Source: CAIZQW01 sp942493055
Lineage (GTDB): Bacteria > Verrucomicrobiota > Kiritimatiellia > RFP12 > UBA1067
Length of the DNA: 64,000 nucleotides
Assembly: GCA_942493055.1 (NCBI GenBank)
Contig: OW818680.1
Location: 124,001-188,000 of the forward strand
Direction of reading: 5' to 3'
Shown: positions 36,201 through 44,988 of the stretch, piece by piece
Position numbering within the stretch: position 1 is the first letter of the stretch
Layout of the letters: each line of letters opens with the position of its first letter
The notes under the pieces: model-generated
The model's input: the letters and a program-made list of their open reading frames with translations, nothing else
Database searches by the model: none
What the model was told of the DNA's origin: nothing
Translations under genes and position numbers: made by a program

Positions 36201-38812
36201 TCGCTGAATGTGCACGTTGGGGATATCAACCAACACCGAGTGATTGGATTGCTGATGCGAACACCATTCGCACAGGCATGTTTCCCGGACGAGGCACCCA
36301 GGTTGTCGGCTACATGCGAGCGGCTGGCTTGTTTCCGGCTTTTGATCCTCCTGTCCTGACGCAGCAAGGTGGCGTGGTGACGAATGGCACAGCGATTAAT
36401 TTGAGCTCTTCTGCTGGTAATATCTATTACACGCTGGATGGCTCTGATCCGCGTTTACCAGGTGGAGCCATTTCGCCCACAGCGCTTGTATTTCTTACCA
36501 CAAGTTCTGAGCAGTCGCTGATTGCCTCCAATACGGTCTGGCGCTATTGGGACAAGGGTGGGATCGCCACGACCTCTTGGCGGGAACGTCTCTTTGATGA
36601 TGCATCCTGGAGCAGCGGGGCGGCGGAACTCGGCTATGGGGATGCCCCGACGACCACCATCAGCTATGGCCCGGATGGAAACAACAAGTATACGACCAGC
36701 TATTTCAGAAAATCCTTTTTTGTGCAGGATTCACAAGTCTTTGATCGCCTCGCAATTTCGCTATTAAGAGATGATGGTGCAGTGCTCTATTTGAACGGAA
36801 CCGAAATTCTGCGCCATAATATGCCAGCGGGGGAGGTGACCTCCTCGACCTTCTCCACCCTTGCGGTTGGCGGAGCAGATGAGAACACCTACTTCACCTT
36901 CGACCTCTCAGCGGCGCCGCTGATCTCCGGCACGAATGTGCTGGCAGTTGAAATTCATCAATGCAACCTCTCGAGTTCAGATCACTCGTTCAATCTCGCA
37001 ATGTCTTCATACCAAGCTGTCAACCATCCGATCACCGTCAGCAATACAGTCTTGAAATCACGCGTATTCACGGGGAGTGCGTGGAGCGCATTGAACGAAG
37101 CTGCTTTCTATCTGCCGGGGCGTCAAGGGGCATCGGTTTCCAATCTGGTTGTCTCTGAGATCCACTACAATCCGCCAGGCTACGAGAACGAGGAAGCCTT
37201 TATAGAACTGATGAATGTAAGTTCAAATGAGGTGGACCTCTCGGGGGTGACCTTGTCGGATGCGGTCAGCTTTACCTTCCCAGACGAAACTATTTTGCAG
37301 CCGGGTGCGTTTATTGTCGTCGTTGAAGATGCGGCGCGCTTTGCTGCCTGTTATCAGTCCATGACGTCTCCCTATTACTACCCTGGCATCCGTGTGGCCG
37401 GTGAGTGGGCGGGTGCGCTATCAACCAGTGGCGAAACTTTGATTATTCGTGCGACAAACAGTAGCGTGATCGCCTCAATAACCTACAGCACAAGCAAGCC
37501 GTGGCCTTCCCGTCCGGATGGAGAGGGGAGTTCGCTTGAACTCATTGCCCCGCTTGCGCTGCCTCTTCAGCAGCCTGAACGTGATGCGGCGCTCAACAGC
37601 GCTTCGAGCTGGCAGGCGAGCGCCCTTTATCAAGGCTCCCCGGGGCGCCTGGGGGCCGCGGAGAAATCGCTGGTGATTAATGAACTCCTTTCTCACACGG
37701 ATGCGGAGGAGGACTGGATTGAAATATTCAATGCCGGAGCGTCCTTGGTCAGCTTTGCGAATCTCTATATCAGCGATGACTATGAGCAGCCCTGTAAGTT
37801 CCTGGCCCCGGAGGAGATGGAATTGGCCCCTGGAAACTTTGTGCGCTTCACAGCCTCACAACTTGGCTTTGCGTTTAGTGAGCTTGGCGAGAAGGCAATC
37901 CTTGTCGAGGCTTCAGGCACGAATGCGATTCGCTTCATAGACGTAGTCACGATCCCGGCTGTCGAACGCGAAGAACCTGTTGGCCGGTATGCGCTCAGCG
38001 ACGGGTCCGTGGACCTCACAGAGCTTCGCACAACCACGCCGAATGCTGCCAATGCGCTTCCCCGCATCGGCCCCGTCATTTTTGGCGAGCTGATGGCGAA
38101 CCCAGAAGCTGGTCGTGCAGCATACGCTGTCCTTGTGAATCTGACGGGGGCAGCCATTCCCCTTTTTGATCCGGAGCGCCCTGCAAACGTCTGGAAGCTC
38201 TCAGGCGCGATCGACTTCCTCTTCCCAGCCGGACAATCCCTGGCACCCTACGGCATACTGATCGTTTGTGCAACAAACGAAGCCGCCTTCCGAGTCCAGT
38301 ATGGGCTCGAACCGGCCGTCCCTGTCTATGGGCCGTGGACCGGCGGCTATATGGCCTCCGATGGCGAGCTGGTGCTTCGGCGTCCAGGTATTCCGGAACT
38401 TGACGGGGAGGTGCCCTATTATCGCGTGGACCGTGTTGTTTATCGGTCGGGCTCGCTCTGGCCTACGCCACTGACGGGGAACAGTATCATCCGCATGCCG
38501 TTGAAGAGTTATGGCAATGATCCGATCTCGTGGAGACTCTCCACCTCAGGATTGTTGCCGGGAGGGCATTTCTCATATTTTCGTGCGCCTGCTGTGCAGA
38601 TTGAAGGCGGGGGATTATCAGACGATGGTTTCCAGATGTCCGCGCCGACATTTTTGGGTGAGGCCTACCGCGTTGAATATACGGAGCAGCTTAACCTGCC
38701 TGACTGGCATGAACTCTTTACGCTTCCGTCAGCTCCCTCCAACCTTTGGCAATTTGTGGATGCTACGGCTACAAATGCCCCCCAGCGCTTCTATCGCGTC
38801 ATCTGGGAGTAA
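33272..38812 (+). CDS. Giant exported CotH-kinase / lamin-tail domain protein
   Basis: About 1846 residues. The start is uncertain: ATG 33272 or ATG 33284, neither with a clear ribosome-binding site. A signal peptide (LYNLFTLMVFMGCSSLMAATQ) is followed by two discoidin-like modules (about 25-175 and 180-315), a lamin-tail domain (about 408-543), a chitobiase-C-like domain (560-630) and a CotH domain (about 660-1020, with KLELRSGSQDMVARGF). Next come YYTLDGSDPR, a galactose-binding-like module with a DDGAVLYLNGTEI strand (1090-1245), three further lamin-tail domains (1289-1400, 1465-1563, 1598-1703) and a FYRV-type C-terminus. CotH proteins are kinase-fold enzymes that can phosphorylate secreted proteins. 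This protein probably works at the cell surface in adhesion or polymer binding. It is followed by the M28 peptidase 12 bp later. Confidence 0.8.
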   Translation: MTKRMKNRTINLYNLFTLMVFMGCSSLMAATQEVVVVRGTASQTSNYSATYPASNALDNNAGTFTHTLSIANSYWQEDLLSSYPITKIELVNRADAGTDTRMGGLTLRVFDSNMVSMVSTIVTNPGVGGTWTYVLPEVVTGKYVRVGLENNLTNQGGNYFVTLAEARVYGLWTPVDLVGTNIAVGKDSFMVRLLDSLAPAAYANDGNMATSTATTSQTVDGYWEVDLGALHAVTALRIFEKDGMSARLKHATVRLFDENHESVYSQHLSLMDLPLFSVNLGGTYIARYVRVGLENKERTSDTNGYEWYIGFKEVEVLGKPLSETGIIQFGASVTNLTQGQETTLSWQVADVDYAFIYDGNGWVTNVTGLSSITLTPYYPTCYTLVATNKASVFEQSVAITVDGESPTLRLEEVVAANAVSLEDGYGDVPDWIEIRNPSGSAVPLLGYGLSDNMSKPFKWIFPDVTIPAYGRLIVFASDKDQKVDPAGFLHAKWKLSDEGESIKLTAPNATVLDTVTFPAQREDLAYSRDFEGTWGFADPTPQKLNLSTRYQGWLQDVSFSQKRGFCTNAFALAINNPNPDSTLLVSTNGTEPILAYTGPIQIDNTRVVRARVIRPGYHAHRTETQTYVFIEAVLSSSLMNVKTIKALDPLYTGTIRQGLNDLPTISVALPEVKDDYYEREGSVEILWSSDDERNPVQANCGIEQFGGSWQDFTKKSWRLNFRKVFGTGKLEASLLNGFDHGFSVRESFNKLELRSGSQDMVARGFYMASRFVDDTMMHMGNLNPHGRYVNLYLNGTYWGQYDLREALDDAFLANYLGGKQNEYLVVRGNDNSSDNFIPGTPDPISRYSWSNMRALATSYHDVKPYLDVQSLIDFYLLWNYGNCESEYRCAGPVNAGSGFKFWMADSDGFLQVTSANRTGVNGPGYLIQKLRTDTNPDFKMFFADRIYKHFYHNGALTPTRNLARLDDRMNEVQNSMFAECARWGYQPTPSDWIADANTIRTGMFPGRGTQVVGYMRAAGLFPAFDPPVLTQQGGVVTNGTAINLSSSAGNIYYTLDGSDPRLPGGAISPTALVFLTTSSEQSLIASNTVWRYWDKGGIATTSWRERLFDDASWSSGAAELGYGDAPTTTISYGPDGNNKYTTSYFRKSFFVQDSQVFDRLAISLLRDDGAVLYLNGTEILRHNMPAGEVTSSTFSTLAVGGADENTYFTFDLSAAPLISGTNVLAVEIHQCNLSSSDHSFNLAMSSYQAVNHPITVSNTVLKSRVFTGSAWSALNEAAFYLPGRQGASVSNLVVSEIHYNPPGYENEEAFIELMNVSSNEVDLSGVTLSDAVSFTFPDETILQPGAFIVVVEDAARFAACYQSMTSPYYYPGIRVAGEWAGALSTSGETLIIRATNSSVIASITYSTSKPWPSRPDGEGSSLELIAPLALPLQQPERDAALNSASSWQASALYQGSPGRLGAAEKSLVINELLSHTDAEEDWIEIFNAGASLVSFANLYISDDYEQPCKFLAPEEMELAPGNFVRFTASQLGFAFSELGEKAILVEASGTNAIRFIDVVTIPAVEREEPVGRYALSDGSVDLTELRTTTPNAANALPRIGPVIFGELMANPEAGRAAYAVLVNLTGAAIPLFDPERPANVWKLSGAIDFLFPAGQSLAPYGILIVCATNEAAFRVQYGLEPAVPVYGPWTGGYMASDGELVLRRPGIPELDGEVPYYRVDRVVYRSGSLWPTPLTGNSIIRMPLKSYGNDPISWRLSTSGLLPGGHFSYFRAPAVQIEGGGLSDDGFQMSAPTFLGEAYRVEYTEQLNLPDWHELFTLPSAPSNLWQFVDATATNAPQRFYRVIWE

Positions 38813-38824
38813 AGGCGCTCCGCA

Positions 38825-39679
38825 ATGATTAACAAGATCCGCGTAAAACTTGCATGCTATCTATTTTTTCTGCCGCTTCTCTGTACAGCCTCTGTGCAGG
38901 ACGTGTTGGATGGGGTAGATGAGAAGGAACTCCGGAAGACGGTTCAAGAGCTTGAAGCGTTTGGTGATCGGAGTGTCGGCAGCCAAGGAAATCGGGCTGT
39001 TGCCGACTATCTCTCTAAACGGCTGTCTGGATTGGGACTTGCTGTTGTCTTTCAAGGCAATAGCCAGCGAAATGTCGTGGCGCTCTTGAAGGGGACCAAT
39101 GCGGCGCCGCGCGACATACTGATGGTCGGGGCTCATTACGACAGCGCAAAAAAATCACCGGGTGCGACCGACAATGGCGCCGGGGTCGCAATCGTCCTTG
39201 AACAGGCGCGCCTCCTTCGTGACAAACAGTTCCCGTATGATATCAAGTTTGCCTTCTGGAATGCCGAAGAAACCGGGGGGCATGGCAGCAAGGCTTATGT
39301 AAAAGAGGCTGTGGAGCAGAAGGAGAAGCTTTTGTTTTATCTCAATTATGATTCTGTCGGGTTTGACAGCGGTCAATCGCTATTAGATCTGATGTATAAC
39401 AGACACTCTGAAAAAATCGCCAATCAGGTACCTGGACTCAATACGCGCTTTAAGCTTGGCTATACAATAACGCAGAACACGAAGACCTGCTTCAGCGATC
39501 ATCGTCCCTTCTGGGATGCGGGATTTTGTGCGCTGATGCTTCATTGCAGCGATCATGGGCCTGCCCATACGGCTAAGGATACGGCAGACAAGGTATCATA
39601 TCCGTATGCCCGGAAAAATGCTCAACTCGGATTGATTTTATTAACACAATGGTCTTCACTCGGAAAGGAGCAACAATGA
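38825..39679 (+). CDS. Exported M28-family zinc aminopeptidase
   Basis: A 284-residue protein with a signal peptide (LACYLFFLPLLCTASV). The M28 ligands are present: H and D in GAHYDS (about 102-104), D in GATDNGAG, EE in WNAEETGGHGS, D in LNYDSVGF and H in HTAKDT near the C-terminus. It would remove N-terminal residues from peptides outside the cytoplasm. It starts 12 bp after the CotH gene, and its TGA overlaps the start of the GH20 gene by 4 bp (ATGA). Confidence 0.9.
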   Translation: MINKIRVKLACYLFFLPLLCTASVQDVLDGVDEKELRKTVQELEAFGDRSVGSQGNRAVADYLSKRLSGLGLAVVFQGNSQRNVVALLKGTNAAPRDILMVGAHYDSAKKSPGATDNGAGVAIVLEQARLLRDKQFPYDIKFAFWNAEETGGHGSKAYVKEAVEQKEKLLFYLNYDSVGFDSGQSLLDLMYNRHSEKIANQVPGLNTRFKLGYTITQNTKTCFSDHRPFWDAGFCALMLHCSDHGPAHTAKDTADKVSYPYARKNAQLGLILLTQWSSLGKEQQ

Positions 39680-42423
39680 ATACAATGGTGGTCTTCGCAA
39701 TAGGTCGTGTCTGCAAAGCTGTTATAACTCTTATATTAATGACTTGTTTTGCTTGTTTGACGTATGCCGAACCTATAAATGTGGCACTCAAAAAACCAGT
39801 TTCAGCATCAGGTGTTGAAGCCAAGGGGTTTGAACCCGAGGGTGCTGTTGATGGTCTCCTCGCACCGAAGAGCCGCTGGTCCAGTGGTTCGTTCAACGCG
39901 AAATCACCCCAATGGTTGCAGGTTGATCTTCAGAAGGAGACAATGATTGATGCAGTAACTATTGCTTGGGAGTCCGCCCATGCTGTGGCTTATGAAATTC
40001 AGGTGTCAACTGATGGCGGGGCTGATAAAACATGGACGACACTGTTTTCAACAAAGGACTGTAAAGGCGGGCGTGAGCGTATTGTGTTAAGCAAGCAGGG
40101 GAAAGGGCGTTTCATACGCTTACTGGTGACGGAGCCTAATCGAAAAGTTTGGCATTGCGTCTCGGTGGTTGAGTTTTCTGTGTACAGTGGCGGGCTTCCG
40201 GAACTGTCAACGGAGGAGCGCTTACTGGCCTGGCAGGAAAGCTTAAAAGGAACCCTTGTTGTTGAGGCGAAAGCGAAGCGCTTCATCCTCCCGAAGGCGC
40301 CTGACAACATGAACGTTGAACTGGTGGGGTCAGATGCGCCCGCCGTGATTGATATGGGTGGAGAGATCACTGCGCCGTTGTCAACGGTTGTGGTCAACCT
40401 TTGCATGAAGGTGACACCTCGAAATGACGCAGCTGAAAAACCGCAGTTCATTAATGTGCCGGTTGTTGTTGACGCGGGCAAGGAAGGTGATCGGCTGCCG
40501 GTCATCCCCGCCGTGCAAGAGTGCAAGCTTGCGCAAGGACGGTTTCTGGTTCCCCAAAAAATAACCATTGGTTGCCAGGGCGATGTTGCCAGAAGTGTTT
40601 GCTCGAACCTGATAACAGACATCAAAGACTTAACAGGCGCGGCAGCGGTATGCGCCCCGAAAGGTTCTGATATTATTCTTGAGATTTCCGCTGAGGCAAA
40701 AAAATTAGGCAAGGAAGGTTATCTCATGACGGTCTCCGAACACGGTGTCAGAATCACAGCCTCGGAGCGCCAGGGTCTCTATTGGGGTACGCGGACGTTG
40801 TTACAGTTGATGGAGAACAATCCCAAAGCCATTCCCAGTTGCGATATCCGCGACTATCCCCGTTTTGCCGTGCGTGGATTTATGATTGATGTTGCACGAA
40901 AGTTTTTTACGATGGATTTTTTGAAGCAGTATGTGAAAATCATGTCGTATTACAAGATGAATGAATTTCAGATCCATCTCAATGACAATGGATTTAAAAG
41001 CTTTTGGGGCACATGGGAGGAGACGTATTCAGCCTTCCGCATGGAGTGTGAGACCTATCCAGGACTGACGGCGAAAGACGGGCACTACACCAAGACAGAG
41101 TTCCGTGAATTTGTCAAGGATGCCGCGCTGCGGGGAGTTGACATTATTCCGGAATTTGATGCGCCTGCCCATTCGCTTGCGTTCGTTCACTATAAGCCCT
41201 CCCTCGGTAGTCAGAAGTATGGGATGGACCATTTAGATCTGCACTCACCTGAACTTGTGCCGTTCATGAAAGGCCTCTGGAGCGAATATCTCACTGGACG
41301 TGATCCTGTTTTCGCCGGCCCCAATGTGCATGTGGGTACAGATGAATACAGCAAAGCTGAAGCTGAGGCATTCCGCGCTTTCACAGATACCCTGTTTAAG
41401 ATGGTCAAGGGCATGGGCAAAAATGTGCGGGCCTGGGGCGCGTTAACACATGCGCAGGGAAAGACGCCTGTTGACAGTGCGGGTGTGGTGCTCGATATCT
41501 GGCATAATCCATACCATCAGCCGCTCCAGGCGATTGAGGAGGGGTATAAAATTGTGAGCATTCCGGATGGGACGCTCTACATTGTTCCTGCTGCTGGCTA
41601 CTATTATGACTATCTTAACATTCAGGGGCTCTACAACAACTGGACACCCGCAAATATCGCATCTGTGACCTTGCCTCCGGCTCATCCGAGTTTGCTGGGC
41701 GGGCGTTTCGCAATATGGAATGACCACATTGGGAACGGCATCTCGCAACAAGATGCCCATGACCGCTTGTTCCCGGCCATTCAGACCCTTGGACAGAAGA
41801 TGTGGAGCGGCAAGGTGGAAGGCCAGACCTTTGAAATGTTCAAGGGGTTGATGCGGCAACGGACCATGGACGCACCAGGCGTCAATCTCACTGGACGTGT
41901 GAAGGCGGACACGGAAGGTCATGCGCTGAGTCTGTTCACCGGAAGTGACCGCTGTTTTAAGACAGGTGAATATGCCAAGACAGGCGTGAGGGAGATCGGC
42001 TGGTCGCAGGATGGTGGGTATACAGTCAGCTTCTCGATCAAGTTAAACGCCGTGCCAAAAGCGAATTCGGCTCTTTTCTGCACACCCGAAACCCAGTTTA
42101 AACTGGTGCAGGAGGGGACTGGGAAGCTCGGCTTCTCACGTGATGGATACCATTACTCATTCGACTATGTCATGCCAGTCAATGAATGGGTGAAGCTTGC
42201 CATTTCAGGAGACAACAAAGGAACTGATTTGTATGTGAATGGGGTGCTTAAGGACTCCCTCCGAAACCGCAAATACACCTTCCCTAAAACAGGTAAAGAG
42301 ATCCGTTCGGTTCAGACGATCATGTTTCCGCTTGAGCGTGTGGGTGGTTTTGATGGTGTCATGCGAGATGTGGGAGTTAAAACAGGCGTCCATGTTACGC
42401 CTACAATGAAGGAGAAATTATGA
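39676..42423 (+). CDS. Exported GH20 beta-N-acetylhexosaminidase with discoidin and LamG-like modules
   Basis: About 915 residues from the ATG at 39676, behind AAAGGAGCAACA. A signal peptide is followed by a discoidin-like domain (about 25-150), a GH20 N-terminal domain (about 260-380) and the GH20 barrel beginning at RGFMIDVARKFFTMDFLKQYVKIMSYYKMN (near 398). The catalytic D-E pair is in HVGTDEYSK (near 552), with T where most GH20 enzymes have G. WWLNN-type acceptor segments are replaced by IWNDHIGNGIS. A LamG-like module closes the protein (about 748-908). It would release terminal GlcNAc or GalNAc. It is coupled to the peptidase genes on both sides by 4-bp overlaps. Confidence 0.9.
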   Translation: MNTMVVFAIGRVCKAVITLILMTCFACLTYAEPINVALKKPVSASGVEAKGFEPEGAVDGLLAPKSRWSSGSFNAKSPQWLQVDLQKETMIDAVTIAWESAHAVAYEIQVSTDGGADKTWTTLFSTKDCKGGRERIVLSKQGKGRFIRLLVTEPNRKVWHCVSVVEFSVYSGGLPELSTEERLLAWQESLKGTLVVEAKAKRFILPKAPDNMNVELVGSDAPAVIDMGGEITAPLSTVVVNLCMKVTPRNDAAEKPQFINVPVVVDAGKEGDRLPVIPAVQECKLAQGRFLVPQKITIGCQGDVARSVCSNLITDIKDLTGAAAVCAPKGSDIILEISAEAKKLGKEGYLMTVSEHGVRITASERQGLYWGTRTLLQLMENNPKAIPSCDIRDYPRFAVRGFMIDVARKFFTMDFLKQYVKIMSYYKMNEFQIHLNDNGFKSFWGTWEETYSAFRMECETYPGLTAKDGHYTKTEFREFVKDAALRGVDIIPEFDAPAHSLAFVHYKPSLGSQKYGMDHLDLHSPELVPFMKGLWSEYLTGRDPVFAGPNVHVGTDEYSKAEAEAFRAFTDTLFKMVKGMGKNVRAWGALTHAQGKTPVDSAGVVLDIWHNPYHQPLQAIEEGYKIVSIPDGTLYIVPAAGYYYDYLNIQGLYNNWTPANIASVTLPPAHPSLLGGRFAIWNDHIGNGISQQDAHDRLFPAIQTLGQKMWSGKVEGQTFEMFKGLMRQRTMDAPGVNLTGRVKADTEGHALSLFTGSDRCFKTGEYAKTGVREIGWSQDGGYTVSFSIKLNAVPKANSALFCTPETQFKLVQEGTGKLGFSRDGYHYSFDYVMPVNEWVKLAISGDNKGTDLYVNGVLKDSLRNRKYTFPKTGKEIRSVQTIMFPLERVGGFDGVMRDVGVKTGVHVTPTMKEKL

Positions 42424-43217
42424 TGCGTGTGTTTGTTTTTGCGCTGTTCTTTGTTCCGAATTTCTTGTTTGCAAATGATCTGCTGATGTCGCTGATGAAT
42501 GCGACATTCAAGGTCTTTAATAGTGCCTCCACAGCGACAGGCTTTATTGTTCAGGACACACGGCCAGGCTCTGGCACAACGAACGTCATCCTCGTGACGG
42601 CTGATCATGCGTTGGCAAAAGCCAAGGGTGATTTCGTCCTGGTCGTCTGCCGCAGGAAAAACAAGGAGGGAGGATGGGAGCGCGTGGACCACAAGGTGAT
42701 TATCCGCAACGATGAAAAGAAGCTGTGGGTCAGTCACCCCACGCAGGATATTGGCGCGCTGCGCTTTACGATGCCCACCAATGTTGTTTATGAAGCGCTG
42801 GAGCTGAAGCAGATTGCAACGGAGAAGGATCTCGCGTCTTCAGAGATTACCGTGGGAACCGCCCTCTTCTTTTTCAGTTATCCAGGTCTTGTCGAGGCAA
42901 ACGGCGCAGGGTTCCCGCTCTATCGCCCGTGCGTGATCGCGGGATATCCGCTCTTCCCGGTTAAGCAGTTTCCGGTCTACCGTCTCAGCATGCCAGCCCA
43001 TGGAGGGGACAGCGGGGCGCCGGTTTCATTGGCAAAGGCGGTTCATGGAAAGCCCCTCATTGTGGGACTGGTCACGGCGCGTATGTTGAACGATGATAAA
43101 ATCCAGTCAAAGGGCGAGAGTATTGAGTTCAAACGTGATCTCGACATTGGCTGCATGGTTCAGTCCCCCTTTATCCGAGAGACCATTAAGCTTCTGGACA
43201 CGTTCAGCCTGCAATAA
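42420..43217 (+). CDS. Exported trypsin-like serine protease-fold protein
   Basis: A 265-residue protein with a signal peptide (MMRVFVFALFFVPNFLFA). The chymotrypsin triad can be read as H in LVTADHAL (about 61), D in TQDIGALRF (about 110) and S in HGGDSGAPV (about 197). The sequence is otherwise divergent, and no PDZ domain is present. It overlaps the GH20 stop by 4 bp. The stop is 2 bp from the convergent YgiQ gene stop. Confidence 0.75.
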   Translation: MMRVFVFALFFVPNFLFANDLLMSLMNATFKVFNSASTATGFIVQDTRPGSGTTNVILVTADHALAKAKGDFVLVVCRRKNKEGGWERVDHKVIIRNDEKKLWVSHPTQDIGALRFTMPTNVVYEALELKQIATEKDLASSEITVGTALFFFSYPGLVEANGAGFPLYRPCVIAGYPLFPVKQFPVYRLSMPAHGGDSGAPVSLAKAVHGKPLIVGLVTARMLNDDKIQSKGESIEFKRDLDIGCMVQSPFIRETIKLLDTFSLQ

Positions 43218-43219
43218 CA

Positions 43220-44932
43220 TCAGGGCGATGTGAGTAAATCTTTTTGCGTCTGGCGCTCGCGGAAGGTGCGGGCCACGGGAATGGTCTTGTTGCTTGCGGG
43301 ATTAATGCCCGTGTAATACATGGCCGTTGACCAGGTGGACGGGGTAGGGGTGAACACCTGAACCTGTTCCGGCGTGAGAAACAACTTCGACTTCGCAAAC
43401 TTCTTGAGCTGACGCATGTCATCATCGATGCAGCCCGGATGCGCGGCAATAAAATAGTAGGTCAGGAACTGACGCTTGCCGAGCTTCCGGTTTGTTGCAT
43501 CAAAACGCTCCTTGAAGAGCAGCATGCTGTCGAGGGGGGGCTTTCCCATAAACTCCAAAATGTGCTTCGTCACATGCTCCGGCGCCAGTTTGAGCTGGCC
43601 CGACACATGATAGGCTGCAAGCTCATCAATATAGGTCAACCCCTGATTCTTGTCAGCAGCAACCAGATCCGGACGGATGCCCGAGGCCACAAAGACATGC
43701 CGGATGCCGGGCAAGGCCCGCAACGCACGCAAGAGATGGAGTTGGGGATGATGGTTGGGTTTGAGTGCGTTGCAACAGGTGGGGAAGAGGCAACGCTTAT
43801 CGGCACAGGCGCCGGCGCATAACTTCTTCTCGCATTCAAAGCCATACATATTCGCGGTGGGGCCGCCCACATCGGTGATGACGCCTTTGAACTTCGGGTG
43901 CTTCAGGAAGCGTGTCGCCTCGGCAATGATCGAACGCTCGGAGCGGCTGACGACGGTCCGGCCCTGATGCGCGGCAATGGCGCAGAAATTACATTCGCCA
44001 TAGCAGCCCCGGTGTGTGGTAATCGAGAAGCGTATGGTGTCCCAGGCGCGGACAGGACCCTTTGCCCCGTAGAAGGGGTGCGTGTCGAGTTCGAACGGTA
44101 AGCTATAGGCTGCGTCGAGTTCGGCTTGCGAAAGCGGCATGGCCGGCGGATTGTGAACCAGTGCGCGAGTATCCACCGGCTGGATCAGGGGCTTTGCAGT
44201 ATGGGCCTCCTGGTTTGCACTGAATTGACGAAACATGGACATGAACTGCCTGTGGCCTTCATCACTTTTTTCGGACACCTCGCTAAAGGAGGGAATGGAG
44301 AGGGCCTCCGGAAGTTTGATACTCGCCGTCGGCGCGGAATAGCAGATGCCCCGAAGATCATGCCAGTCCTTCTTATCCCGCATCCGCTTTGCCAGTTCAA
44401 CGATGGTGCGGTCAGCCATGCCGTACACCAGGATATCCGCCTTTGCATCAAACAGGAGGGGGCGGCGCACAGCGTCTGTCCAGCAATCATAGTGCGCAAT
44501 ACGCCGGAGACTTGCTTCAATGCCGCCGATGACCAGCGGCTTGCAAGGTTTAAAGGCTGAGCGGATCAGATTGCAATAGGCAATGACTGCGCGGTCCGGG
44601 CGCGCATTGTTTTCGCCGCCCGGGGTGAAATCGTCGTGGCGGCGGCGCTTGCCCATGGCCGTGAAATTAGCCACCATGGAATCGACGCACCCTCCCGAGA
44701 CGCCCCAAAAGAGATGCGGTTCGCCGAGGCGCTTAATATCATCCAGCTTGTCAATGCTGGGCTGGGCAATGATCGCGGTGCGAAAACCTGCATGAGTTAA
44801 TATGCGACCAATCAGCGCAACCCCTGAAAAAGGGGTGTCCAGATAGGTGTCGCCTGAAACGAGGATGATATCAGGCGCATCCCAACCCAGTCGCTTCACT
44901 TCCTCAGCTGTACACGGTAAAAACATGCCCAT
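43220..44932 (-). CDS. ygiQ: YgiQ-family radical SAM protein
   Basis: About 570 residues from the ATG at 44932; a TTG 10 codons upstream is open. Family landmarks: DIILVSGDTYLDTPFSGVALIGRIL, KPNLFFGV-like EPHLFWGVSGGCVDSMVANFTAMGKRRRHDDFTPGG, IGGIEASLRRIAHYDCWTDAVRRP and the radical SAM motif CYGECNFC (near residue 320). A C-terminal cysteine run (CAGACADKRCLFPTCCNAL) is also typical. YgiQ proteins bind a [4Fe-4S] cluster and SAM; the reaction is not well established. Confidence 0.9.
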   Translation of the reverse strand: MGMFLPCTAEEVKRLGWDAPDIILVSGDTYLDTPFSGVALIGRILTHAGFRTAIIAQPSIDKLDDIKRLGEPHLFWGVSGGCVDSMVANFTAMGKRRRHDDFTPGGENNARPDRAVIAYCNLIRSAFKPCKPLVIGGIEASLRRIAHYDCWTDAVRRPLLFDAKADILVYGMADRTIVELAKRMRDKKDWHDLRGICYSAPTASIKLPEALSIPSFSEVSEKSDEGHRQFMSMFRQFSANQEAHTAKPLIQPVDTRALVHNPPAMPLSQAELDAAYSLPFELDTHPFYGAKGPVRAWDTIRFSITTHRGCYGECNFCAIAAHQGRTVVSRSERSIIAEATRFLKHPKFKGVITDVGGPTANMYGFECEKKLCAGACADKRCLFPTCCNALKPNHHPQLHLLRALRALPGIRHVFVASGIRPDLVAADKNQGLTYIDELAAYHVSGQLKLAPEHVTKHILEFMGKPPLDSMLLFKERFDATNRKLGKRQFLTYYFIAAHPGCIDDDMRQLKKFAKSKLFLTPEQVQVFTPTPSTWSTAMYYTGINPASNKTIPVARTFRERQTQKDLLTSP

Positions 44933-44988
44933 CAGTATGGACGATGAGTCCTTGCTTTTCAATCAAAAATAACAAGCAATAATTCGAG

